Part shown: one piece after another, positions 1-7,181 of the stretch | How the letters are laid out: the number at the start of each line of letters is the position of its first letter | Numbering within the stretch: position 1 is the stretch's first letter | NCBI GenBank assembly: GCA_031732875.1 | Contig: JAVMKL010000281.1 | Location: 1 to 13,576, forward strand | DNA length: 13,576 bases | Source of the DNA: JAVMKJ01 sp031732875 | GTDB lineage: Bacteria; Pseudomonadota; Gammaproteobacteria; Competibacterales; Competibacteraceae | Direction: 5' to 3' | Notes under the pieces: model-generated | Told to the model about the DNA's origin: nothing | The model's database searches: none | What the model saw: only the letters and a program-made list of their open reading frames with translations | Translations under genes and position numbers: made by a program

Positions 1-190
1 TGTCGCTCGTGGAGCCGTGGCGCCTCGCCGTGTCGGATAGCGGGCGCGAAGGTGCGGGGGTCATGGAAAAGAGGCTCCCAATCCAGCATAATCGCGCGTC
101 TTTTGGATCGTACGGGCTCGGCACGCTGCGTCAGGATACGAAATCGCGCTCGACCCGAACACTGCTTCAAATTGGCCAAGCGGGTGCAAC

Positions 191-733
191 ATGGCTTTAA
201 ATCCCACATCTCTGATACCGTCCTCCCCTTTCGCCGGGTTTCCGCGGGCGTTCTGGATCGCGGTGCTTGCCCTGCTCGCGGCGGGTGGTGTCCGAGCTGA
301 TATCTTCGTACCCGGCGATTTGTTGATGCTGCAAGCGGCGCCGGGTGCCATTCACTATAGTTCCAGCCCCGATCATGCCAAATTTTCGTGGTTGGTCGGC
401 CTGGAATGGCAATCTCCCGAACGCTGGCTGGTGGGGGGAGCCTACTTCAACAACAGCTTCGACCAAAAGTGCCAGTATTATTATGTTGGAAAATCCTGGA
501 CGCTGGATTTCATCAGCGACAACGAGTTTTTCAAGAGTTCGTACTTCAAGTTGACCGGAGGCTTGCTGCTTGGCTACAAAGAACCCTACGAAGACAAGAT
601 CCCGTTCAACAACAACGGAGTGGCGCCGGGCATCGTACCGGGGCTGGGTTACAAATACGAGAATTTAAACGTACAACTCAATGCGCTTGGCACGGCGGGT
701 CTCATGTTCACTTTTGGCTACGACTTCAAGTAG
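191..733 (+). CDS. Small exported protein, probable outer-membrane beta-barrel (hypothetical)
   Basis: A 180-residue protein of no certain function. Residues 1-36 look like a Sec signal peptide: a long n-region with Arg-19, a hydrophobic core FWIAVLALLAAGG, and a likely cleavage after VRA, giving a mature start DIFVPGD. The mature part is rich in aromatic and Gly residues and in alternating strand-like stretches (for example WLVGLEW, WLVGGAYFNNSF, YFKLTGGLLLGYKEPYED, LNVQLNALGTAGLMFTFGYDF), which suggests a small beta-barrel in the outer membrane. It ends in FGYDFK, close to but not exactly the usual terminal aromatic residue of barrel proteins. From memory, similar gammaproteobacterial proteins are often labelled 'sn-glycerol-3-phosphate transporter'; I see nothing here that supports that name. 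The ATG at 191 has only a weak upstream GCGGG. It is separated from the next gene by about 60 bases and need not belong to the arn unit. Confidence 0.7.
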   Translation: MALNPTSLIPSSPFAGFPRAFWIAVLALLAAGGVRADIFVPGDLLMLQAAPGAIHYSSSPDHAKFSWLVGLEWQSPERWLVGGAYFNNSFDQKCQYYYVGKSWTLDFISDNEFFKSSYFKLTGGLLLGYKEPYEDKIPFNNNGVAPGIVPGLGYKYENLNVQLNALGTAGLMFTFGYDFK

Positions 734-795
734 CCAAGAGGGATTCCTTGAGTCAGTTAATGAGTAGTATGCTGAAATTTTGAAGCTGATTGAGT

Positions 796-2817
796 ATGGT
801 CAAGCAGGTAGCGGGGCCGGCAGGGTCTGAAAATGCGCCATCGGGCAAAGTGCGTTTCGTACTTGTCGGACTGCTGACATTCGCCATCGATCTGGCGATA
901 TTGAATCTTTTTTACAGCCATGGCTTTTCATTAAGTCTCGCCCACATCGTAAGTTTTTTGGCAGCATCGGGAACCGGCTATTTGCTGAATTTGATCGGGT
1001 CGCACAAAGGTACATCCCGGCCGGATATAAACCAGGTCTTAAAGGTAATCATCACAACTTTGTTGATATTATTTTTACGTGGAGGGATCTTGGCGTCTTT
1101 GATACAGATCCGGGATTTCCCGCCTGAAGTAGCCATGATGATCGGGGTGACCGTATCTTCAGGATTTAATTATCTGGGTAGTGTTTATTATATTTTTCGG
1201 CGGGAAACGAACCCTGTTGGATCTGAATCGGATCGATATTACTTTGTCATTGCCATCATTATCTATTCAATCCTGCTGCGATTGTTTTATTTAGGATTGC
1301 CGGAGCTTTTATACGAAGAGGCTTATTATTGGAATTATGCCAAACATCTGGATGTCGGATATCTGGATCACCCGCCGATGGTTGCCTGGATAATAGCACT
1401 ATTCACGAAATTGATGGGCGACAATGAGTTTGCCGTCCGTTTTGGTGCCTTTTTATGTTGGTTTATCACGGCTTATTTTTCTTGCAAGCTGACCCGTGAT
1501 GTTCATAACAGATCCAGTGCCAGTCAGGCAGCGCTGTTGCTCGCAACCCTGCCGGCTTATTTCGCCGTCGGATTGATTATGACCCCTGATGCGCCACTGG
1601 TGGCCTGTTGGGCGGCGGCGCTTTACTTTTTGCATCAAGCGCTGATTCACGACCGGCGCATGGCTTGGGCAGGGGTAGGAATCTCCATCGGATTGGGGAT
1701 GCTTTCAAAATATACCATTGTCCTGCTGGGTCCCGCCGCGCTGCTGTTCATTCTTGCCGATCATCCCTCCAGGAAATGGCTATTTCGACCCGAACCTTAT
1801 CTGGCCGTTATCCTTGCCCTCGCCCTATTTTTGCCGGTGATCGTTTGGAATGCCGAGCATCACTGGGCTTCGTTTTTATATCAAAGCTATGATAGGGTGG
1901 CGGGCCGTTTAAAATTTTCCCTGCCTATATTCCTTTGCAGCATGATCCTGATCATAACGCCGACAGGGATCCTGTCGTTCATTGCAATTCTATTACACAG
2001 AAAAGCGGTTATTTTCAGAAACGATGCCTTTTCCGGGGATGCAATTTCCAGGGTTGCGGATCGTGGCTACTATCTGCTGATGATGCTGACTTTATTACCG
2101 ATCATCGTGTTCGGGGCGCTGAGCCTGTTCAGGGAAACCAAATTTCATTGGACCGTTCCCTGCTGGCTGAGTATTGTTCCTTACATGGCATTGATCGCGA
2201 CTCGTCAGCCACTTCCTAATACCCATAAATTACTTGAGTGGAGCCGGCGCGCATGGCGGCCAACGATGGTGATCTGTTTGGTCTGTTATGGTGCTGTATT
2301 ACATTATCTGGCACTGGGCTTTCCTGGGGTTCCCTATCCGCAGAAGCTGTATCTGTTAGGATGGCAGGGTTTCGGGCGTGAAATCGAAGCGCTCGTGGAG
2401 CAGATCGAGCGCGAATTAGGTGAAAGTATTCTAGTGGTTGGCATGGACCGAAACAGGATTGCCAGCGGGCTTGCGTTTTATCGTACAACCGCCATCGATT
2501 CCGCGAACGATCCGGTAATCCGCCAACCTGCGTTTCAAACTTCCAGTTGGCATCTGTTCGGTGAGAGAAGCCTGATGTATGAGTACTGGTTTCCTATCGA
2601 CGAGCAGAATAACAAGACCATGTTGCTGGTCAGCAGGGGCATTGATAACATGACCAGCGATAATGTCCGTTCGCGTGTACGGCAGATGGGGGATGTCAAG
2701 GAAATAAAACTCTCGAAAAACGGCAAGCCGGCAGGTCATTATTATTACTCTCTGGTGAAGGGCTACCAAAGCAAACAACCGGACGATAATATAATGACGG
2801 TCGCACCAAATGATTGA
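796..2817 (+). CDS. GtrA-domain / GT39 fusion membrane glycosyltransferase
   Basis: A 673-residue polytopic membrane protein with two fused modules. Residues about 16-136 resemble the four-helix GtrA family, small membrane proteins implicated in moving lipid-linked sugars across the inner membrane (FVLVGLLTFAIDLAIL start, GYLLN loop, a closing GFNYLGSVYYIFR helix). From about residue 148 it becomes a GT-C fold, ArnT/PMT-like (GT39) transferase: the first periplasmic loop carries the acidic pair YEEAYYW (Glu-174/175) followed by GYLDHPPMVAW, and a later MTPDAP motif is also typical. Such enzymes transfer a sugar from a polyprenyl phosphate to a periplasmic acceptor; donor and acceptor cannot be told from sequence. 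ATG 796 is chosen; an in-frame TTG at 790 would add two residues, and the ribosome binding site (GAAG at 782-785) is weak for both. The gene is visibly AT-richer than the arn block, which suggests a separate origin. Confidence 0.82.
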   Translation: MVKQVAGPAGSENAPSGKVRFVLVGLLTFAIDLAILNLFYSHGFSLSLAHIVSFLAASGTGYLLNLIGSHKGTSRPDINQVLKVIITTLLILFLRGGILASLIQIRDFPPEVAMMIGVTVSSGFNYLGSVYYIFRRETNPVGSESDRYYFVIAIIIYSILLRLFYLGLPELLYEEAYYWNYAKHLDVGYLDHPPMVAWIIALFTKLMGDNEFAVRFGAFLCWFITAYFSCKLTRDVHNRSSASQAALLLATLPAYFAVGLIMTPDAPLVACWAAALYFLHQALIHDRRMAWAGVGISIGLGMLSKYTIVLLGPAALLFILADHPSRKWLFRPEPYLAVILALALFLPVIVWNAEHHWASFLYQSYDRVAGRLKFSLPIFLCSMILIITPTGILSFIAILLHRKAVIFRNDAFSGDAISRVADRGYYLLMMLTLLPIIVFGALSLFRETKFHWTVPCWLSIVPYMALIATRQPLPNTHKLLEWSRRAWRPTMVICLVCYGAVLHYLALGFPGVPYPQKLYLLGWQGFGREIEALVEQIERELGESILVVGMDRNRIASGLAFYRTTAIDSANDPVIRQPAFQTSSWHLFGERSLMYEYWFPIDEQNNKTMLLVSRGIDNMTSDNVRSRVRQMGDVKEIKLSKNGKPAGHYYYSLVKGYQSKQPDDNIMTVAPND

Positions 2818-2831
2818 GTTAATAATATCCC

Positions 2832-3782
2832 GTGCTTGTCTTTAGCCAACAAATCAAGTCCTTTATCTCTTCGAATTCGATCAAGCGATTATTTCGAATT
2901 CTGGTGACGATATCGATTTTTTTGCTTATCCTGCGTTCGATCGATATCCGTCAGGTATGGAGTACGCTGAGACAGGCCAGACCCGACCTGCTGTTGGCGG
3001 CGTTGTTCCTGCAATTCGGCAGCACCAGCGTATCGGCCTATCGCTGGCAACTGATCATGCGCAACCTTGATTTCGGTCAGTCCTTTTCCTTTTACTGGCG
3101 CAGCTACTTCAAGGCGATGTTCTTCAATCAGGGACTGCCGACCAGCATTGGAGGCGATGCGCTCAGGGTGCTGGATGTCGCCGGCCAGGGATTTCGCAAG
3201 CGGGATGCGTTGTACGGCGTCATGCTGGACCGAATCGCCGGTCTCGCCGCCTTGCTGGTGCTGAACCTGGTCGCTTACCTGTTCGATCCCGATCTGCTTC
3301 CCGGCCCGATTTATCACCTGATCCTGCTCCTGGTCGTGGGTGGGGTGGCCGGTTTTGCGGGCGTGTACTCCCTGAGATATTTGCCGCGGTTCGACGCCTA
3401 TCCCCGACTGAGCGTCCTGAGGACTCTGTCGGAGAGGTTGCGCCAGGCGTTTCTGGTTGATCGCCTCCTGTTGTTGGCGTCGTCGCTGCTGATTCCCCTG
3501 TTGGCCATGCTCAGTTTCTTCGCGACCGGCCGGGCGCTGGGTCTGCGCTACGATCTGGTAACCTATTTCATCATCGTGCCGCCAGCGATTATTCTGACGA
3601 TCATCCCGATTTCCCTGGCTGGATGGGGGGTGCGCGAGGGGGTCTTGGTGGCGTTGTTTTCCCTGATCGGTGCGGATAAGGCAACCATCCTGGCCATGTC
3701 CATTCTCTATGGACTGATGCAGATCGTCGTGAGTTTGCCCGGGTTCATCATCTATCTTGGTGGTCGCAAACGCCTGTTATGA
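2832..3782 (+). CDS. Flippase-like / lysylphosphatidylglycerol synthase TM-region family protein
   Basis: A 316-residue polytopic protein of the LPG_synthase_TM / UPF0104 group (COG0392), the membrane half of MprF-type proteins without the aminoacyl-transferase domain. The family hallmarks are visible: FNQGLPTSIGGDALRV at residues 98-113 and DRIAG at 133-137, followed by several hydrophobic helices and a late GWGVREG loop. Members are proposed to flip lipids or lipid-linked precursors; the substrate is unknown here. The start is a GTG at 2832, 14 bases after the preceding stop, with no clear ribosome binding site, so the first 10-20 residues are uncertain. The stop overlaps the next start by four bases (ATGA at 3779-3782), which indicates translational coupling to the GT9 gene and a shared role in envelope glycan assembly. 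Confidence 0.85.
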   Translation: MLVFSQQIKSFISSNSIKRLFRILVTISIFLLILRSIDIRQVWSTLRQARPDLLLAALFLQFGSTSVSAYRWQLIMRNLDFGQSFSFYWRSYFKAMFFNQGLPTSIGGDALRVLDVAGQGFRKRDALYGVMLDRIAGLAALLVLNLVAYLFDPDLLPGPIYHLILLLVVGGVAGFAGVYSLRYLPRFDAYPRLSVLRTLSERLRQAFLVDRLLLLASSLLIPLLAMLSFFATGRALGLRYDLVTYFIIVPPAIILTIIPISLAGWGVREGVLVALFSLIGADKATILAMSILYGLMQIVVSLPGFIIYLGGRKRLL

Positions 3783-5005
3783 AAATCGATACCATGCGGA
3801 AAGTGGATTATTTCGCCGGAATTCCACTGTGCTTTCTGGCCACTCTGCTCATTCGCTTGGCCGATCTTTTTGCCGGACGGCCATTTCAACGTCCCCACAA
3901 GGTATTGTTTATCGAATTGTCGGAGATGGGCAGCGCCATCCTGGCCGATCCCGCCATGAGAAAAATGCGGCGGGAGGGTAATGCGGAACTGTATTTCGTG
4001 ATTTTCAAGTCCAATGCCGCCAGCCTGCGCTTGTTGAACACCATACCAGAGACGCATGTTTTCACGATCCGCGCGGATGGATTGTCGAACCTGGCCGTCG
4101 ATAGCCTGCGCTTTCTCTTCTGGACCCGCCGGCGCCGCATCGATACGGTGATCGATCTGGAACTGTTCTCGCGCTATAGCGCTCTTTTGACCGGATTGTC
4201 CGGCGCGGCCAACCGGATTGGGTTCCATTCGTTTCACAACGAGGGGTTGTACCGGGGCGACATGCTGACCCGCCGGGTGGCCTACAATCCGTGCCTCCAC
4301 ATCGCCAAGAATTTCATCGCGCTGGTCAACGCCGCCCTGGCGGATCGCGAGGAACTGCCGTTTTCCAAAACCCTGATCGGCGACGATGAAATCGGGCTGA
4401 CCCGCGCCGAAGTGAGTGAAAGCGCCACCGCGGCCATGCGGGATCGCGTTCGCGCCGAGTATCCCTCGTACGATCCGATGCGCCACCGGATCGCGTTGAT
4501 CAACCCGAACGCCAGCGACCTGCTGCCGCAACGCCGCTGGATGCCGGACTATTTTGTGGCGGTCATGCGCGGCCTGCTGGCCGATGACGCCGATCTGCTG
4601 GTGTTGATAACGGGCGCTCCAGCGGAGCGCGAGGAAGCGGAGATGCTGAAACGGCGGGTCGGCCACGAGCGTTGCGTCAATTTTGCCGGCCGCCAGCAAC
4701 TTGAGGAACTGCCCGCGTTATATGGAATTTCCGCTGTGATGCTGACCAACGATTCGGGACCGGGCCATTTCTCGGCGGTGACCGGTCTGCGCACCTTCGT
4801 CATCTTTGGCCCGGAGACGCCCCATCTGTACGGTTCCCTCGGCAACAGCACGCCGATCTATGCCGGTCTTGCCTGTTCGCCCTGTGTGAGCGCGGCCAAC
4901 CATCGCAAAACCCCCTGTACCGACAACGTGTGCCTGCAGGTCATCCAGCCGGAGGCGGTACTGGAACGGTTGCGCGAGGCGCTGCAGGAAGGGCGTTCCA
5001 CATGA
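3779..5005 (+). CDS. Glycosyltransferase family 9 (ADP-heptose:LPS heptosyltransferase-like)
   Basis: A 408-residue GT-B enzyme of family 9, the WaaC/WaaF/WaaQ group that adds heptose to the lipopolysaccharide core at the cytoplasmic face. Support: a first Rossmann strand VLFIELSEMGSAILADP (residues 42-58), the second-domain segment IALINPNASDLLPQRRW (238-254), the strong family motif NDSGPGHFSA (324-333) and the nucleotide-proximal FGPETP (343-348). Residues 10-31 form a hydrophobic stretch ahead of the first strand, so the protein may be membrane-associated. Near the C-terminus four cysteines (366, 369, 380, 385) form a CSPC...C....C pattern that could bind a metal. The acceptor and exact sugar cannot be read from sequence. 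Coupled upstream by ATGA overlap; 37 bases separate it from arnT. Confidence 0.87.
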   Translation: MKIDTMRKVDYFAGIPLCFLATLLIRLADLFAGRPFQRPHKVLFIELSEMGSAILADPAMRKMRREGNAELYFVIFKSNAASLRLLNTIPETHVFTIRADGLSNLAVDSLRFLFWTRRRRIDTVIDLELFSRYSALLTGLSGAANRIGFHSFHNEGLYRGDMLTRRVAYNPCLHIAKNFIALVNAALADREELPFSKTLIGDDEIGLTRAEVSESATAAMRDRVRAEYPSYDPMRHRIALINPNASDLLPQRRWMPDYFVAVMRGLLADDADLLVLITGAPAEREEAEMLKRRVGHERCVNFAGRQQLEELPALYGISAVMLTNDSGPGHFSAVTGLRTFVIFGPETPHLYGSLGNSTPIYAGLACSPCVSAANHRKTPCTDNVCLQVIQPEAVLERLREALQEGRST

Positions 5006-5033
5006 CGGCATCGTGTGAATCGTTTCACCGTTC

Positions 5034-5038
5034 AGAGG
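5034..5038 (+). promoter_or_regulatory. Ribosome binding site for arnT
   Basis: AGAGG lies four bases before ATG 5043. It favours this start over the in-frame ATG at 5061, which is preceded by an A-run rather than a purine-rich GA motif of the right spacing. The spacing is slightly short, so the assignment is moderate. Confidence 0.45.
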
Positions 5039-5042
5039 TTTC

Positions 5043-6800
5043 ATGGTTCGAGACGAAAAAATGCTGACCGCCAGCGGCTCCGATCCATCCGCTTTCACTC
5101 GGGCGCCAGATTCCATTCGGGGGCTTTCGGCTCCGCGCCGGTTACCCAAATCCCTGCTGTCGGGACTGCTGATCGTGTTCGCCCTAGTCTGGTTCGGCAA
5201 TCTCGAATACCGCAAACTGATCCGCCCCGACGAGGGGCGTTACGCCGAAATCGCTCGCGAGATGGCCATGTCCGGCGATTGGATAACGCCGCGGCTGAAC
5301 GATCTCAAATACTTCGAGAAGCCGCCCATGCAGTATTGGGCCACGGCGGCGGCATTCCGGCTGTTCGGCGAGCATCACTGGACCGCGCGCTGGTGGCCGG
5401 CGACCACTGCCTTCGCCTGCGTGCCGCTGATGTTTTGGGCGGGCCGCCGGCTGTTCGACGAGGAGGTCGGCCTGACGGCGGCGGCGGCGCTGGGGGGGTG
5501 TACCGGCTTTGTCATCGCATCTCACATCGATACCTTGGACGCCGGACTGGCCGCGTTTCTCACTGTCGGCCTGCTCGGCTTCCTGCTGGCTCAACGCTCC
5601 GGCGCGACGCCGGCGGAGAACCGCAACGGGATGCTGGCGGTTTGGGCGGTGCTGGCGCTGGCCGTGCTGAGCAAGGGCCTGATCGGTGTGGTGCTGCCCG
5701 GCGCGGTGTTGATCATCTATATGTTGATCGAGCGCGACTGGCGGCTGCTGGCCCGCCTGCACGTCGGTAAGGGGCTGGTATTGTTCCTGCTGGTCGCCGT
5801 TCCCTGGTTCGTCGCCGTATCGCTGGCCAACGACGAGTTCGCCCGCTTCTTCTTCATCCACGAGCACTTCGCCCGCTTTCTGACCAAGGTTCACCATCGC
5901 GAGGGCGCCTGGTGGTACTTCGTTCCTATCCTGCTGTTCGGGACGATGCCGTGGTTGCCGTTCGTCGCCATCCGGCTGCGGGACGGCTGGCGGCGCGAGG
6001 GCGAGCCAGGAACGTTGCAACCCTTGCGGCTGCTGCTGATCTGGGCGGTATTTATCTTCCTGTTCTTCAGCGCCTCGCATTCCAAGTTGCCCTCCTACAT
6101 CCTGCCGGTGTTTCCTGCACTGGCGCTGTTCGCGGCGGTCGAGATGCGGCGGATGGAGCCGAAGATCCTCGGCTGCTTCGCCTGGGGGCTGGCGGCGGCA
6201 GGTGGTGCTCTGCTGCTGGGGGTACTGGTCGGTGGCGAGCGCATCGCCCGCTCGTTTTCGGATGACTCGTCTCCGTTCGAGATCGTGCGCAACATGGTGC
6301 CCTGGATCGATGCCTCGGTTTTCACCTTTACCGCTGGCGCAGTCGCGGCGGCTTGGCTGTTCCGCCGTTATGGGCGGTTGGCCGGCATCGTCGCGCTGGC
6401 GTTCGGCAGCCTTGGCGCCGGCATCCTGGCGATGGACGGCCAAGACGAACTGTCCCGGCTCTCTTCCTCGTATCATATCGTCCGTGAGATCGAGGCGACG
6501 CAGGGGCCGCTCGACCGAACCTTTCCCTTCTACAGCGTACAGATGTACGATCAGACCCTGCCGTTCTACCTGAAGCGTCCGGTCACGCTGGTGCAATACA
6601 TCGACGAGTTCGCCCTGGGCCTGGACGCGGAGCCCCGGAAGGGTATTCCAAGGGTCAAGGACTGGAAGCAGCTCTGGATCGGGCTGGAACGGGGATATGC
6701 GATGATGAATCCGGCCAATTACGAGCGCTTTACCAACGAGGGACTGCCGATGCGGGTGCTGGCCCGCGACCCGCACCGGGTCATCGTGAGCCGCCAGTGA
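5043..6800 (+). CDS. arnT: ArnT-like 4-amino-4-deoxy-L-arabinose lipid A transferase (GT39/GT83)
   Basis: A 585-residue GT-C membrane enzyme predicted to move L-Ara4N from undecaprenyl phosphate to lipid A phosphates on the periplasmic side of the inner membrane. The first periplasmic loop has the signature RPDEGRYAEIAREM (residues 61-74; Asp-63 and Glu-64 in the place of the metal/donor-binding acidic residues of ArnT), SGDWITPRL, and YFEKPPMQYW (90-99), very close to the enterobacterial WPDETRYAEI...YFEKP pattern. Many hydrophobic helices follow, then a soluble C-terminal part from about residue 450. E. coli ArnT is about 550 residues; this one has a longer, polar N-terminal leader of about 37 residues. 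The arn genes downstream (first one overlapping by GTGA at 6797-6800) make ArnT far more likely than a generic GT39 protein mannosyltransferase. Confidence 0.86.
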   Translation: MVRDEKMLTASGSDPSAFTRAPDSIRGLSAPRRLPKSLLSGLLIVFALVWFGNLEYRKLIRPDEGRYAEIAREMAMSGDWITPRLNDLKYFEKPPMQYWATAAAFRLFGEHHWTARWWPATTAFACVPLMFWAGRRLFDEEVGLTAAAALGGCTGFVIASHIDTLDAGLAAFLTVGLLGFLLAQRSGATPAENRNGMLAVWAVLALAVLSKGLIGVVLPGAVLIIYMLIERDWRLLARLHVGKGLVLFLLVAVPWFVAVSLANDEFARFFFIHEHFARFLTKVHHREGAWWYFVPILLFGTMPWLPFVAIRLRDGWRREGEPGTLQPLRLLLIWAVFIFLFFSASHSKLPSYILPVFPALALFAAVEMRRMEPKILGCFAWGLAAAGGALLLGVLVGGERIARSFSDDSSPFEIVRNMVPWIDASVFTFTAGAVAAAWLFRRYGRLAGIVALAFGSLGAGILAMDGQDELSRLSSSYHIVREIEATQGPLDRTFPFYSVQMYDQTLPFYLKRPVTLVQYIDEFALGLDAEPRKGIPRVKDWKQLWIGLERGYAMMNPANYERFTNEGLPMRVLARDPHRVIVSRQ

Positions 6801-7171
6801 CCGCCGCCAGTTTCGCTCTGATTCTGACCGGCGTGCTGCTCAACGCCGCCGCGCAACTGCTGCTCAAGGCCGGCACCAATGCGCTCGGCGTGATCACGCC
6901 CACCGTCGCCAACGCCCTGCCGCTGGCCGGCGCGATCGCCACCAATCCGCATTTCCTCGGCGGCTTCGCCTGCTACGGCGTCAGCGTCCTGGTCTGGATT
7001 GTGGCGCTGTCGCGGGTGCCGGTCAGCATCGCCTACCCGATGCTCTCCATCGGTTACGTCGTCAACGCCCTCGCCGCTGGGTATCTGTTCGGCGAGGCGC
7101 TCGACGGCGGGCGCTGGCTGGGCATCGGTTTCATCATCATCGGCGTCTATCTGCTCGCTCGATCTTCCTGA
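6797..7171 (+). CDS. arnE: ArnE-like SMR-family flippase subunit for undecaprenyl-P-L-Ara4N
   Basis: A 124-residue protein with four hydrophobic helices, of the small multidrug resistance / DMT superfamily. The segment VPVSIAYPMLSIGYVVNALA matches the ArnE pattern VPVGIAYPMLS rather than ArnF (which has ALSKAYALLS), and the end WLGIGFIIIGVYLLARSS matches the ArnE fourth helix. In enteric bacteria ArnE and ArnF together are thought to flip undecaprenyl-phosphate-L-Ara4N to the periplasm. Only this one SMR gene is present, so it may act as a homodimer or pair with a protein encoded elsewhere. The start is GTG 6797, overlapping the arnT stop by four bases (GTGA); no Met occurs in the first helix, which supports GTG. 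Ten bases separate its stop from ATG 7182 of arnB. Confidence 0.75.
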   Translation: MTAASFALILTGVLLNAAAQLLLKAGTNALGVITPTVANALPLAGAIATNPHFLGGFACYGVSVLVWIVALSRVPVSIAYPMLSIGYVVNALAAGYLFGEALDGGRWLGIGFIIIGVYLLARSS

Positions 7172-7174
7172 GAG
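7170..7174 (+). promoter_or_regulatory. Ribosome binding site that fixes the arnB start at ATG 7182
   Basis: GAGAG overlaps the stop of the SMR gene and lies seven bases before ATG 7182, a good spacing. No comparable motif precedes the first start codon after the gap (TTG 7427), which supports 7182 as the real initiation codon of the aminotransferase. Confidence 0.6.
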
Positions 7175-7181
7175 ACTCGCG

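Noticed and set aside
2..40. Possible C-terminal tail of an upstream gene (frame ending at TAG 38-40)
   Set aside because: Only twelve codons are visible with no recognisable motif; nothing separates it from chance.
41..190. Promoter for the first gene
   Set aside because: No pair of -35/-10 boxes with acceptable spacing could be found by eye.
734..795. PmrA-type box or sigma-70 promoter (TTGAGT 748-753, GTTAAT near 756)
   Set aside because: No matching -10 at 16-18 bases and no second half-site at the spacing needed for a PmrA direct repeat.
3752..4699. Reverse-strand open frame antisense to the GT9 gene
   Set aside because: His/Gln/Arg-rich without domain signatures; the opposite strand encodes a motif-complete GT9.
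5015..5770. Alternative + strand frame overlapping the arnT start
   Set aside because: Arg/Gly-rich translation without motifs, overlapping the well-supported arnT frame.
5184..6776. Long reverse-strand open frame antisense to arnT (530 codons)
   Set aside because: Low-complexity Gln/Arg/Pro-rich translation typical of the antisense of GC-rich coding DNA; the + strand frame has clear ArnT motifs.
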